Assembly: GCA_017508345.1 (NCBI GenBank) | Contig: JAFVZD010000005.1 | Coordinates: 1 to 5,622 of the forward strand | Direction of reading: 5' to 3' | DNA from: Clostridia bacterium | GTDB taxonomy: Bacteria; Bacillota_A; Clostridia; Christensenellales; UBA1242 | DNA: 5,622 bases | Shown here: in pieces, positions 1 to 5,590 of the stretch | Layout of the letters: each line of letters opens with the position of its first letter | Numbering within the stretch: position 1 is the first letter of the stretch | Notes under the pieces: generated by a model | The model's database searches: none | Told to the model about the DNA's origin: nothing | The model's input: only the letters and a program-made list of their open reading frames with translations | Program-made: the position numbers and the translations under genes

Positions 1-74
1 AAGAGGCCCAACAACAAGCCGAAAAGCCAGATGTAGAAGTAAAAGATGCAGAGGCAAAAAAGGCTGATGAGTAA
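1..74 (+). CDS. dnaK: C-terminal end of a gene, probably dnaK (5' truncated)
   Basis: The reading frame beginning with the codon at position 3 is open to a TAA at 72-74 and encodes 23 visible residues, a hydrophilic tail rich in Glu, Lys, Ala and Gln that ends in KKADE. Three in-frame stops follow one another (TAA TAA TAG, 72-80). Hsp70/DnaK proteins end in a disordered, charged, Gln/Ala-rich tail of this kind, and a complete dnaJ starts 18 bp downstream, the standard order of the clostridial hrcA-grpE-dnaK-dnaJ heat-shock operon. No catalytic or substrate-binding part is inside the window, so the identification rests on tail composition and position. GrpE or another acidic protein is not excluded, but GrpE normally precedes dnaK rather than dnaJ. 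Confidence 0.65.
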   Translation, partial: EAQQQAEKPDVEVKDAEAKKADE

Positions 75-80
75 TAATAG

Positions 81-85
81 AGGAG
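81..85 (+). promoter_or_regulatory. Shine-Dalgarno deciding the GTG start of dnaJ
   Basis: AGGAG lies 7 nt upstream of the GTG at 93-95. No in-frame ATG lies nearby, and the GTG places the J-domain at the very N-terminus as the family requires, so this site supports a non-ATG start. It sits directly after the tandem stop codons of the upstream gene, which allows translational coupling. Confidence 0.75.
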
Positions 86-92
86 AATAATT

Positions 93-1220
93 GTGGCTGA
101 CAAAAATTATTACGATATACTAGGCGTAGACAAGTCTGCTAGTGCGGATGAGATAAAGTCTGCATATCGCAAGTTGGCAAAAAAATATCACCCTGACCTA
201 AATAAGGATAATCCCGATGCTAGTGCAAAATTCAAAGAAGTAAACGAAGCATATGAGACATTGTCCGACCCACAAAAAAAGTCCAATTACGACCAGTTCG
301 GTAGTGCTAATGGACCTAATCCAAATGACATTTTTAGAGGCGGTAACGCAGGTGGATTCAGTGGTTTTGGCGGAGGATTTGAGGATATATTTAGCAATAT
401 ATTCTCTTCTTTCGGTGGTGGCCGTGCCAGTGCAAATACTGCTGTAGCAGGTAACGATATCAGTGTCAAGGTAACACTCTCATTTGAGGAATCAGCCAAG
501 GGGGTCACCAAGACATTCAATATCGTACGCACAGAGGAGTGTTCGCATTGCCATGGTACAGGTGCAAAGAATGGTACAGAATACCACACTTGTAGCGAGT
601 GTGGCGGTACTGGCCAAGTGCAATATACCCAAAATACACTCTTTGGTAGAATAGTCAACCAAGGTCCCTGCAAATCTTGTAATGGTACAGGTAAGATAGT
701 CAAAGAGAAATGTAGCGAATGTAATGGTAAAGGTTACAAACGCACCAATGTGAGTATCCCTGTGGATATCCCTGCCGGTATTGACAATGACCAAATAGTC
801 ACACTGCGTGGATATGGTGATGCTGGTATGCGTGGTGGCCCTAATGGTGACTTGCAAATATTAGTGCGTGTAGAACCACACAAATTGTTGGTACGCAAAG
901 ATAACGATGTGCACTTAGACTTGCCCGTTCCATTCATTACCGCTATGCTAGGTGGCAAAGTAATCATTCCTAGCTTAGAGGGTAAATTGGAGCTCAATAT
1001 TCCTGAGAATACCCAAACAGGTACCGTACTCAAGCTCAAAGGTAAAGGATTTAAATACATCAACAAGAATTCTTATGGCGATATGCTTATCAAAGTAATA
1101 GTGGACCTACCAAAACTAGATAAAAAGAGTAAGTCCCAAATAGAGGCATTGCGAAAAGTCTTTGATGACGAAGACTTTGACAAATACCGCAAGTTTAGAG
1201 ATACTACCAAGAATTTATAA
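93..1220 (+). CDS. dnaJ: Molecular chaperone DnaJ (Hsp40, class I)
   Basis: Cytoplasmic co-chaperone that delivers unfolded clients to DnaK and stimulates its ATPase. At 375 residues it has the normal length and the full class I layout. The J-domain covers about residues 4-70 and carries the HPD motif at 33-35 that contacts DnaK. A Gly/Phe-rich linker follows at about 71-110. Four zinc-binding CxxCxGxG repeats lie at 150-157, 167-174, 193-200 and 207-214, all with intact cysteines. The C-terminal substrate-binding and dimerisation domains run from about 215 to 340. The start is GTG with a well-spaced AGGAG. The gene follows the probable dnaK by 18 bp and is presumably co-transcribed with it; any heat-shock control (for example HrcA/CIRCE) would lie upstream of the window. 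A hairpin 10 bp after the stop probably ends the transcript. I see nothing defective. Confidence 0.98.
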   Translation: MADKNYYDILGVDKSASADEIKSAYRKLAKKYHPDLNKDNPDASAKFKEVNEAYETLSDPQKKSNYDQFGSANGPNPNDIFRGGNAGGFSGFGGGFEDIFSNIFSSFGGGRASANTAVAGNDISVKVTLSFEESAKGVTKTFNIVRTEECSHCHGTGAKNGTEYHTCSECGGTGQVQYTQNTLFGRIVNQGPCKSCNGTGKIVKEKCSECNGKGYKRTNVSIPVDIPAGIDNDQIVTLRGYGDAGMRGGPNGDLQILVRVEPHKLLVRKDNDVHLDLPVPFITAMLGGKVIIPSLEGKLELNIPENTQTGTVLKLKGKGFKYINKNSYGDMLIKVIVDLPKLDKKSKSQIEALRKVFDDEDFDKYRKFRDTTKNL

Positions 1221-1230
1221 TTATAGACAT

Positions 1231-1266
1231 AACCATATTTGCTAGTTTAGTGGATATGGTTTTGTT
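1231..1266 (+). terminator. Probable intrinsic terminator after dnaJ
   Basis: AACCATAT (1231-1238) and ATATGGTT (1254-1261) are a perfect 8-bp inverted repeat, extendable inward by two G-U pairs, with a T-rich run (1260-1263, then GTT) at the 3' side. The stem is A/T-rich and the T-run is short and interrupted, so termination may be partial. The location just after dnaJ and just before a separate promoter fits. Confidence 0.55.
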
Positions 1267-1273
1267 ATTACCC

Positions 1274-1302
1274 TTTACAAATCAATTACTTTTTGTTATT
1301 AT
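1274..1302 (+). promoter_or_regulatory. Sigma70/SigA-type promoter for rsmE-mtaB-HIT
   Basis: A -35 element TTTACA (1274-1279) is separated by exactly 17 bp from a -10 element TATTAT (1297-1302); each matches the consensus at five of six positions. A TGT triplet directly before the -10 (1294-1296) makes an extended -10. The predicted transcript start near 1309 leaves a leader of only about 16 nt, containing AGGAG at 1314-1318, 6 nt from the rsmE ATG. This short leader leaves no room for a riboswitch. Confidence 0.7.
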
Positions 1303-1324
1303 ATAGTATTCATAGGAGAAAAGT

Positions 1325-2056
1325 ATGAGAGAATACAGATTTTATACAGCCTTGGAGAATATACACAATGATATTGTAGTATTGGATGGCGATGAACACA
1401 ATCATTTGTCCAAGGTGTTGAGATTGACAGAGGGGACTAATGTGACTATACTCAGTAGTGACAACCTAGTACGCGATTGTGTGATTACTAGCATAACCAA
1501 ACGCGACACCACATTACAAGTATTAGATACTGCTGAGTGCGTAGAACATTTGCCTGATGTTACATTATTCCAAGCCCTAGTGCGTGCAGACAAAATGGAT
1601 CTAATTGTGCAGAAGTGTACCGAATTGGGACTAAAGCGTTTTGTACCATTCCAGAGTGAATACTGCACCGTGCAGGACAAGGGTAACAAGATAGACCGCC
1701 TCAATCGTATAGTGCTAGCATCTTGCAAACAATCTGGTAGATTGAGTGCTATGACTATTGAGCCTACTATACAATTTGCAGATTTGTTGGGGAGATTGAG
1801 CGAGTTTGATTATGTAATATTCGCTAACGAAAAAGAATGCAAGTCCGCCAGTAGCATTCTAGGTAAACTAACCAAAAAAGACAAGATTGCCATAGTGATA
1901 GGTTGCGAGGGTGGTTTCAGCCCCAGTGAGGCTAGTGCATTGATTGATGCCGGTGCACAATCCTTGAGCTTAGGCAAGTTAATACTGAGAGCAGAGACCG
2001 CTAGCATTGCTCTGACTAGCGTTATAATGTACACAATAGGAGAATGGGAAAGATGA
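1325..2056 (+). CDS. rsmE: 16S rRNA (uracil-1498-N3)-methyltransferase RsmE
   Basis: SAM-dependent methyltransferase of the SPOUT (trefoil-knot) superfamily that methylates N3 of U1498 in helix 44 of 16S rRNA, near the decoding centre of the 30S subunit. The 243-residue length is typical. The N-terminal PUA-like RNA-binding part (about 1-70) includes HLSKVLR at 27-33, where family members have H..VLR. The SPOUT domain (about 75-240) shows KCTELG (97-102), a QSGR segment (136-139), the SAM-binding loop GCEGGFS (193-199) and LGKLILRAETA (216-226). The family usually reads GPEGGF in the loop, so Cys replaces Pro at residue 194. AGGAG lies 6 nt before the ATG. The gene is the first of an operon; its stop overlaps the mtaB start. 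In many clostridia prmA lies between dnaJ and rsmE, and it is not here. Confidence 0.95.
   Translation: MREYRFYTALENIHNDIVVLDGDEHNHLSKVLRLTEGTNVTILSSDNLVRDCVITSITKRDTTLQVLDTAECVEHLPDVTLFQALVRADKMDLIVQKCTELGLKRFVPFQSEYCTVQDKGNKIDRLNRIVLASCKQSGRLSAMTIEPTIQFADLLGRLSEFDYVIFANEKECKSASSILGKLTKKDKIAIVIGCEGGFSPSEASALIDAGAQSLSLGKLILRAETASIALTSVIMYTIGEWER
2038..2043 (+). promoter_or_regulatory. Shine-Dalgarno deciding the mtaB start
   Basis: AGGAGA lies inside the end of rsmE. It is 9 nt from the ATG at 2053, but the AGGAG core is only 1 nt from the alternative ATG at 2044, too close for normal initiation. It therefore favours the downstream ATG, which also gives the ATGA stop/start overlap with rsmE. 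Confidence 0.65.
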
Positions 2057-3318
2057 AAATATCAATGCTAACTTTAGGATGCAAAGTAAATGCCTATGAG
2101 GCAGAATGTATCGCTAATGAATTAATACGGAATGGCCATGAAGTGACAGATACACTAGAGCCAGCCGATGTATATATACTTAGTACTTGTGCAGTGACAA
2201 ATGAGGCAGAACGCAAGTCTAGACAAATGGTAGCCAAACTGCGTAAACTCAATCCTAATGCAAAGATTATTGTATGTGGATGTGCTAGCCAACACAACAG
2301 CCAGCAATTTAGCTCAAAAGACAATGTCACCATCACTCTAGGTACTAGTGGCAAACAATGGATACCCAACTTACTCAACGAGATAGGAGACTACACGATG
2401 GAGCCTACTGCAGAGTATGAGCATTTTGGAGAACCTAAGCCAACTCGTACTCGTGCATATGTAAAGGTACAAGATGGTTGCAACAATTTCTGTAGTTATT
2501 GCCTCATACCATACTTGCGTGGTCGTAGTAGGAGTAGAGATCTAGAGAGCATTGTAGTAGAGGTATTTAGACTCAGCAAGATTTCAAAAGAAATAGTACT
2601 CACTGGTATCAATATATCCGCATGGGGGCAAGATATCAATCTAGACCTAGTAGACCTGATGAGTTCGGTAAACAATATTCCTGCACGCATTCGTATTAGT
2701 AGTATGGAGATGAATATCATTACACCTGAGTTACTCAACACTATGCAAGCAATGCCTAATTTTTGTGACCACTTTCACTTGAGCATCCAGTCTGCTTGTG
2801 ACCGCACACTCAAAGATATGAATAGACATTATACCATAGACGAATACATCAAAAAAGTAGAGCTAATTCGCAAATGTTTCCCTCACGCAGGTATTACTAC
2901 TGATCTAATCATTGGTTATCCAACAGAGACAGATCAAGATTTTGCTACCACATTGCAAAATGTCCAAAAAATTGGGTTTGCTGATATGCATTTGTTCCCA
3001 TATTCTCGCAGAGAGGGTACCGTAGCTAGCAGATTGCCTATGTTGGATTCTAGCATTGTTAGTGCTAGAGTAGAGCAAATGACTGCTCTGCGTGATGAGA
3101 TGAAATTGAATTTCCTCAAACAAGAACGCGGTATGATCTATGAGGTGCTATTTGAGCAACAAAAAGATGGCTACTATGTGGGACATACTAGGAATTTTAT
3201 CAAAGTATACGCTCAATCCGACAAGATTGCAGACAATACCCTAGCTATGGTCCGTATAGGTGCCCCATATGAGGATGGCGTGATTGGCGAAGTAGTACAA
3301 TTAATAGATGAAGAGTAG
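2053..3318 (+). CDS. mtaB: tRNA t6A37 methylthiotransferase MtaB
   Basis: Radical-SAM methylthiotransferase that converts N6-threonylcarbamoyladenosine at position 37 of ANN-decoding tRNAs into the 2-methylthio derivative. The protein has 421 residues from the ATG at 2053; an in-frame ATG at 2044 would add three. The N-terminal UPF0004 domain (about 1-125) carries the three cysteines expected to bind the auxiliary [4Fe-4S] cluster (C10 in LGCKVN, C46 in STCAVTN, C77 in CGCAS). The radical-SAM CxxxCxxC motif is C143, C147, C150 (CNNFCSYC). TDLIIGYPTET (283-293) and FPYSRREGT (315-323) are typical core motifs, and a C-terminal TRAM RNA-binding domain occupies about 358-420. MtaB rather than MiaB or RimO is indicated by the short N-terminus, the NEAERKSRQ stretch and the neighbours rsmE, HIT and rpsU. 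The ATGA overlap implies translational coupling to rsmE. One detail: QSACD stands where the family usually has QSGCD. Confidence 0.93.
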   Translation: MKISMLTLGCKVNAYEAECIANELIRNGHEVTDTLEPADVYILSTCAVTNEAERKSRQMVAKLRKLNPNAKIIVCGCASQHNSQQFSSKDNVTITLGTSGKQWIPNLLNEIGDYTMEPTAEYEHFGEPKPTRTRAYVKVQDGCNNFCSYCLIPYLRGRSRSRDLESIVVEVFRLSKISKEIVLTGINISAWGQDINLDLVDLMSSVNNIPARIRISSMEMNIITPELLNTMQAMPNFCDHFHLSIQSACDRTLKDMNRHYTIDEYIKKVELIRKCFPHAGITTDLIIGYPTETDQDFATTLQNVQKIGFADMHLFPYSRREGTVASRLPMLDSSIVSARVEQMTALRDEMKLNFLKQERGMIYEVLFEQQKDGYYVGHTRNFIKVYAQSDKIADNTLAMVRIGAPYEDGVIGEVVQLIDEE

Positions 3319-3322
3319 GAGG
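3317..3322 (+). promoter_or_regulatory. Shine-Dalgarno of the HIT gene overlapping the mtaB stop
   Basis: A perfect AGGAGG shares its first two bases with the TAG stop of mtaB (3316-3318) and lies 8 nt from the ATG at 3331. The arrangement indicates co-transcription and translational coupling with mtaB. Confidence 0.75.
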
Positions 3323-3330
3323 TAAATATT

Positions 3331-3672
3331 ATGTCAGATTGTATTTTTTGTAAGATAATTAGAGGCGAAGTGCCTAGCAATATTGTTTATGAGGACGATG
3401 ATTTTGTGATATTCACCAATATCAACCCTTCCAGTAAATATCACTATCTAGCAGTTCCAAAAGAACATTATGGTTTGCTAAGCGTTGCCCCAGCATCCCA
3501 AGATAGAGTGCTGGGCAAAATGCTACTCACTATTCCTAAACTGAGTGAGTTGCTACACCTAGAGAATGGTTATAGACTCATAGTGAATCAAGGTCCAGAC
3601 TCTGGTCAAGAGGTGCATCACTTGCACATTCATATATTGGCTGGTCAAAAGATGGAATGGCACCCAATCTAA
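3331..3672 (+). CDS. HIT-family (HINT-like) nucleotide hydrolase/transferase
   Basis: A complete 113-residue histidine-triad protein of the HINT branch, whose members hydrolyse purine nucleoside phosphoramidates and aminoacyl-adenylates; the physiological substrate in bacteria is often uncertain. The catalytic triad is visible as HLHIHIL (97-103), with nucleophile-position His99 and flanking His97 and His101. The N-terminal CIFC (C4, C7), together with a His in PKEHY (His46) and the triad region, matches the structural zinc site seen in many bacterial members. INPSSKYHYLAVPKEHY (31-47) corresponds to the family segment INP..H.L..PK.H. The length is the family norm. It lies 12 bp after mtaB with its Shine-Dalgarno on the mtaB stop, so it is the last gene of the rsmE operon. 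Placement between mtaB and rpsU is common in clostridia. The exact substrate cannot be assigned. Confidence 0.93.
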   Translation: MSDCIFCKIIRGEVPSNIVYEDDDFVIFTNINPSSKYHYLAVPKEHYGLLSVAPASQDRVLGKMLLTIPKLSELLHLENGYRLIVNQGPDSGQEVHHLHIHILAGQKMEWHPI

Positions 3673-3690
3673 TATTTTTTTGATTTTTTT
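3652..3690 (+). terminator. Weak candidate terminator / T-tracts after the HIT gene
   Basis: Two runs of seven T (3675-3681 and 3684-3690) follow the HIT stop codon. The only hairpin I find before them is short: GATGG (3652-3656) with CCAATC (3664-3669), five pairs with one bulged A, lying inside the end of the gene. The T-tracts look like a termination zone, but the stem is weak and read-through into rpsU is likely. Confidence 0.35.
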
Positions 3691-3756
3691 GTAAAATTTG
3701 CAAATAAGTACTTGATTTTATTCATAAAATATGTTACACTAAATGAAATTTTACAA
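3689..3756 (+). repeat. Nested inverted repeat with one dyad centre around the rpsU promoter
   Basis: The outer arms TTGTAAAATTT (3689-3699) and AAATTTTACAA (3746-3756) are a perfect 11-bp inverted repeat. The inner arms ATTTTAT (3715-3721) and ATAAAAT (3724-3730) are a perfect 7-bp inverted repeat separated by TC. Both pairs are centred on 3722.5, as is a 3-bp match at 3708-3710/3735-3737. The four half-sites share RTAAAAT and lie alternately on the two strands. The element encloses both promoter boxes and the start of the leader. It could be an operator, or a hairpin formed in read-through RNA; a role is inferred, not shown. Confidence 0.6.
3712..3740 (+). promoter_or_regulatory. Sigma70/SigA-type promoter for rpsU
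   Basis: TTGATT (3712-3717) and TACACT (3735-3740) are separated by exactly 17 bp, with TGT directly before the -10 (3732-3734) as an extended -10. The predicted transcript start near 3747 gives a leader of about 29 nt. The inner inverted repeat (3715-3730) overlaps the -35 box and fills most of the spacer, so a protein bound there would block polymerase. Confidence 0.7.
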
Positions 3757-3758
3757 CC

Positions 3759-3768
3759 AAGGTGGTGA
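3759..3768 (+). promoter_or_regulatory. Shine-Dalgarno deciding the rpsU start
   Basis: AAGGTGGTGA matches the extended anti-Shine-Dalgarno complement AAGGAGGTGA at nine of ten positions and lies 7 nt before the ATG at 3776. It selects that ATG over the in-frame ATG at 3743, which has no such site and lies at or before the predicted transcript start. Confidence 0.8.
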
Positions 3769-3775
3769 GAGTTCG

Positions 3776-3952
3776 ATGGCAATGGTAACAGTAGGCAAGG
3801 ATGAGTCTATTGACAGCGCGCTAAAGAGATTTAAGCGCAAATGTCAAAAAGATGGCATCATTGGCGACTTGCGTAAACGCGAAGCATATGAGAAGCCTAG
3901 CGTTAAGCGTAAGAAGAAGAGTGAAGCAGCACGCAAACGCAACCGTAAGTAA
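3776..3952 (+). CDS. rpsU: 30S ribosomal protein S21
   Basis: Small basic protein of the 30S subunit platform, near the 3' end of 16S rRNA, involved in initiation on mRNA. The product has 58 residues, close to the 57 of Bacillus S21 and shorter than the 71 of E. coli. Diagnostic features are the start [19 protein letters not shown] (residues 4-22), the segment [16 protein letters not shown] (27-42) and a Lys/Arg-rich tail ending in ARKRNRK. The frame stays open upstream to an ATG at 3743, but those 11 extra residues resemble no S21 N-terminus and overlap the promoter/leader, so 3776 is chosen. The gene is monocistronic or nearly so, with its own promoter, a very strong ribosome binding site and a strong terminator. 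Read-through from the HIT operon may add transcripts. The nested dyad upstream suggests specific control. Confidence 0.96.
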   Translation: MAMVTVGKDESIDSALKRFKRKCQKDGIIGDLRKREAYEKPSVKRKKKSEAARKRNRK

Positions 3953-3955
3953 TAG

Positions 3956-3985
3956 GGAGGGAGCAATTCTCTCTTTATTTTTTTT
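3956..3985 (+). terminator. Intrinsic terminator after rpsU
   Basis: AGGGAG (3958-3963) pairs with CTCTCT (3969-3974) through six pairs (one G-U), extendable by two G-U pairs, around the loop CAATT. The downstream arm runs into TTATTTTTTTT (3975-3985), ending in eight consecutive T. This is a conventional hairpin plus T-tract only four bases past the rpsU stop codon. Confidence 0.8.
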
Positions 3986-3988
3986 GTA

Positions 3989-4005
3989 ATTTAACACATT
4001 TAACA
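3989..4005 (+). repeat. Short direct repeat in the rpsU-yifB gap
   Basis: ATTTAACA occurs at 3989-3996 and again at 3998-4005, a 9-bp period, between the rpsU terminator and the yifB Shine-Dalgarno. No convincing -35/-10 pair for yifB was found in this gap. The repeat may be chance in A/T-rich DNA or a small binding site. Confidence 0.3.
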
Positions 4006-4023
4006 AATGACTAAGGAGATATA

Positions 4024-5568
4024 ATGTTAGCTAAGGTAAAGACGCTGGGCCTTGTGGGGATACAAGGTTTCGGCTTGACAGTAGAGGTGGACCTGTCTAA
4101 TGGTTTACCTAAATTTGATATAGTCGGTCTACCAGATACAGCTATCAAGGAGAGTAAGGAGCGTGTCCGTAGTGCTATCCGAAATAGTGGACTCAAGTTC
4201 CCTAACGGTCGTACTACTGTCAATCTTGCTCCAGCAGACTTAAAGAAAGAAGGTCCATCATATGACCTTCCTATTGCTGTATCCTTATTGGTAGGTCAAG
4301 GACTAATAGAGACAGAGGAATACAAGGATTACGCTTTTTTGGGAGAATTGTCCCTAGATGGTAGCGTACACAAGATCAATGGCTTGATGCCATTACTAAT
4401 TACTGCTAGGAGTTTGGGATACAAAAAGATTATCATCCCTAGTGACAACGCATTTGAGGCAAGTTTTATAGAGGGTATTACCGCATACGGGGTCAGTAAT
4501 CTCCGTGAGGTGGTAGGGCACTTTTTGATCGAAGAGCCTAGACGCATCCCTGAGATTGCTAAGCAAAATTTTGAGGAAGTCAAGAGTGATAGGACATATC
4601 CTAATGACTTTTGTTATGTGCGTGGTCAGGTAGCCGCAAAGCGTGCTATGGAGATAGCTGCCGCTGGCGGACACAATATAATGATGATAGGACCTCCAGG
4701 TGCGGGTAAGACTATGCTGGCACGCTGTATGCCTAGTATATTGCCAGACTTGACATTTGATGAGGCACTAGAGGTTACCAAGATACATAGTGTAGCAGGT
4801 GTACTAGACCCTAGAGATGGTATTATCTATGAGCGACCTTTCCGTTCGCCTCACCACACTACTACCAATGTCACACTGACAGGTGGTGGACACAAGAGTA
4901 AACCCGGTGAAATTAGCCTAGCACACAGCGGAGTGTTATTCCTAGACGAATTACCAGAATACAACAGACAAGTAATAGAGACACTTCGTCAGCCCCTAGA
5001 GGATGGTGTGATTACCGTAGCTAGACTCAATAGCACGGTGGAGTATCCAGCAGAATTTATGCTAATCACCAGTATGAACCCATGTCCATGTGGACACTTT
5101 GGTAGCAAAATCAAGGAATGTAAATGTACTTATACACAGATCCGCAAATATTTGGATAAACTCAGTGGACCACTGCTAGATAGGATAGACCTGCACATTG
5201 AGGTGGATGGTATCACTTACCAAGAATTAACCGACACAAGTACACTAGAGGAGAGTAGTGCTGTAGTGCGTGCTAGAGTAAATAAGGCCAGGAATATCCA
5301 ACGCAAACGCTACAAGGATACCAAGACCAAGTGTAATGCCAAGATGACATCTCCCCAAGTGAATAGATATTGCGTATTGGATCAAGACTGCAAGGATTTG
5401 CTGAGCAATGCCTTTACTAACCTAAACTTGTCTGCCCGTGCATACAATAGAATACTCAAGGTGGCTCGTACCATAGCAGACCTAGACAATAGTGATAATA
5501 TAGAGATAAATCACCTAGCAGAGGCTATTGGTTATAGGACACTAGACAAAAAATATTGGGAACATTAA
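4024..5568 (+). CDS. comM: YifB/ComM family Mg chelatase-like AAA+ ATPase
   Basis: Member of the ComM (YifB) family; ComM in Gram-negative bacteria is a hexameric helicase that promotes branch migration during integration of transforming DNA. The protein has 514 residues, the usual full length. The N-terminal ChlI/Lon-like domain (about 18-140) includes NGLPKFDIVGLPD (26-38) and NLAPADLKKEGPSYDLP (67-83). The AAA+ Mg-chelatase core (about 190-395) has Walker A GPPGAGKT (223-230), FRSPHHTT (273-280), Walker B LFLDEL (305-310), the cysteine cluster C354, C356, C366, C368 conserved in the family and possibly metal-binding, and LLDRID (384-389), whose Arg387 is a likely arginine finger. A C-terminal Mg-chelatase domain (about 400-505) includes LSARAYNRILKVARTIADL (469-487). 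AGGAG at 4014-4018 lies 5 nt before the ATG. It is not a true magnesium chelatase subunit: no partners are present. No clear promoter is seen in the gap after the rpsU terminator. Confidence 0.95.
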   Translation: MLAKVKTLGLVGIQGFGLTVEVDLSNGLPKFDIVGLPDTAIKESKERVRSAIRNSGLKFPNGRTTVNLAPADLKKEGPSYDLPIAVSLLVGQGLIETEEYKDYAFLGELSLDGSVHKINGLMPLLITARSLGYKKIIIPSDNAFEASFIEGITAYGVSNLREVVGHFLIEEPRRIPEIAKQNFEEVKSDRTYPNDFCYVRGQVAAKRAMEIAAAGGHNIMMIGPPGAGKTMLARCMPSILPDLTFDEALEVTKIHSVAGVLDPRDGIIYERPFRSPHHTTTNVTLTGGGHKSKPGEISLAHSGVLFLDELPEYNRQVIETLRQPLEDGVITVARLNSTVEYPAEFMLITSMNPCPCGHFGSKIKECKCTYTQIRKYLDKLSGPLLDRIDLHIEVDGITYQELTDTSTLEESSAVVRARVNKARNIQRKRYKDTKTKCNAKMTSPQVNRYCVLDQDCKDLLSNAFTNLNLSARAYNRILKVARTIADLDNSDNIEINHLAEAIGYRTLDKKYWEH

Positions 5569-5590
5569 TATTAATTACAAGGAGTAGAGA

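Noticed and set aside
253..447. Plus-strand 64-residue frame inside dnaJ
   Set aside because: Out of frame within the J-domain/G-F linker, low-complexity hydrophobic sequence produced by glycine-rich codons read in another frame.
287..857. Minus-strand open frames opposite dnaJ (287-703 and 492-857)
   Set aside because: They lie entirely within an unmistakable dnaJ, have no family resemblance and no ribosome binding site, and appear as codon-bias shadows.
1221..1324. CIRCE (HrcA operator) or other heat-shock element in the dnaJ-rsmE gap
   Set aside because: No TTAGCACTC/GAGTGCTAA arms are present; the gap shows only the hairpin and a vegetative-type promoter.
1402..2034. Minus-strand open frames opposite rsmE
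   Set aside because: Antisense to a complete rsmE with conserved motifs, with no recognisable domain.
2905..3123. Minus-strand open frames opposite the 3' half of mtaB
   Set aside because: Short, mutually overlapping in different frames and lying over the conserved radical-SAM/TRAM region; no protein-like features.
3696..3705. ATTTGCAAAT, a 10-bp perfect palindrome upstream of rpsU
   Set aside because: It does not share the dyad centre of the nested repeat and partly overlaps its left arm; palindromes of this length are easy to obtain in A/T-rich DNA, so it is not listed as a separate site.
4329..4674. Minus-strand open frames opposite yifB
   Set aside because: Antisense shadows of the N-terminal domain and Walker A region of yifB, with no supporting signals.
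4024..5568. True magnesium chelatase subunit (BchI/ChlI) of chlorophyll synthesis
   Set aside because: The fused Lon-like N-domain, the CPC...CKC cluster and the 514-residue length identify the YifB/ComM family, and no BchD/BchH partners or pigment genes are nearby.
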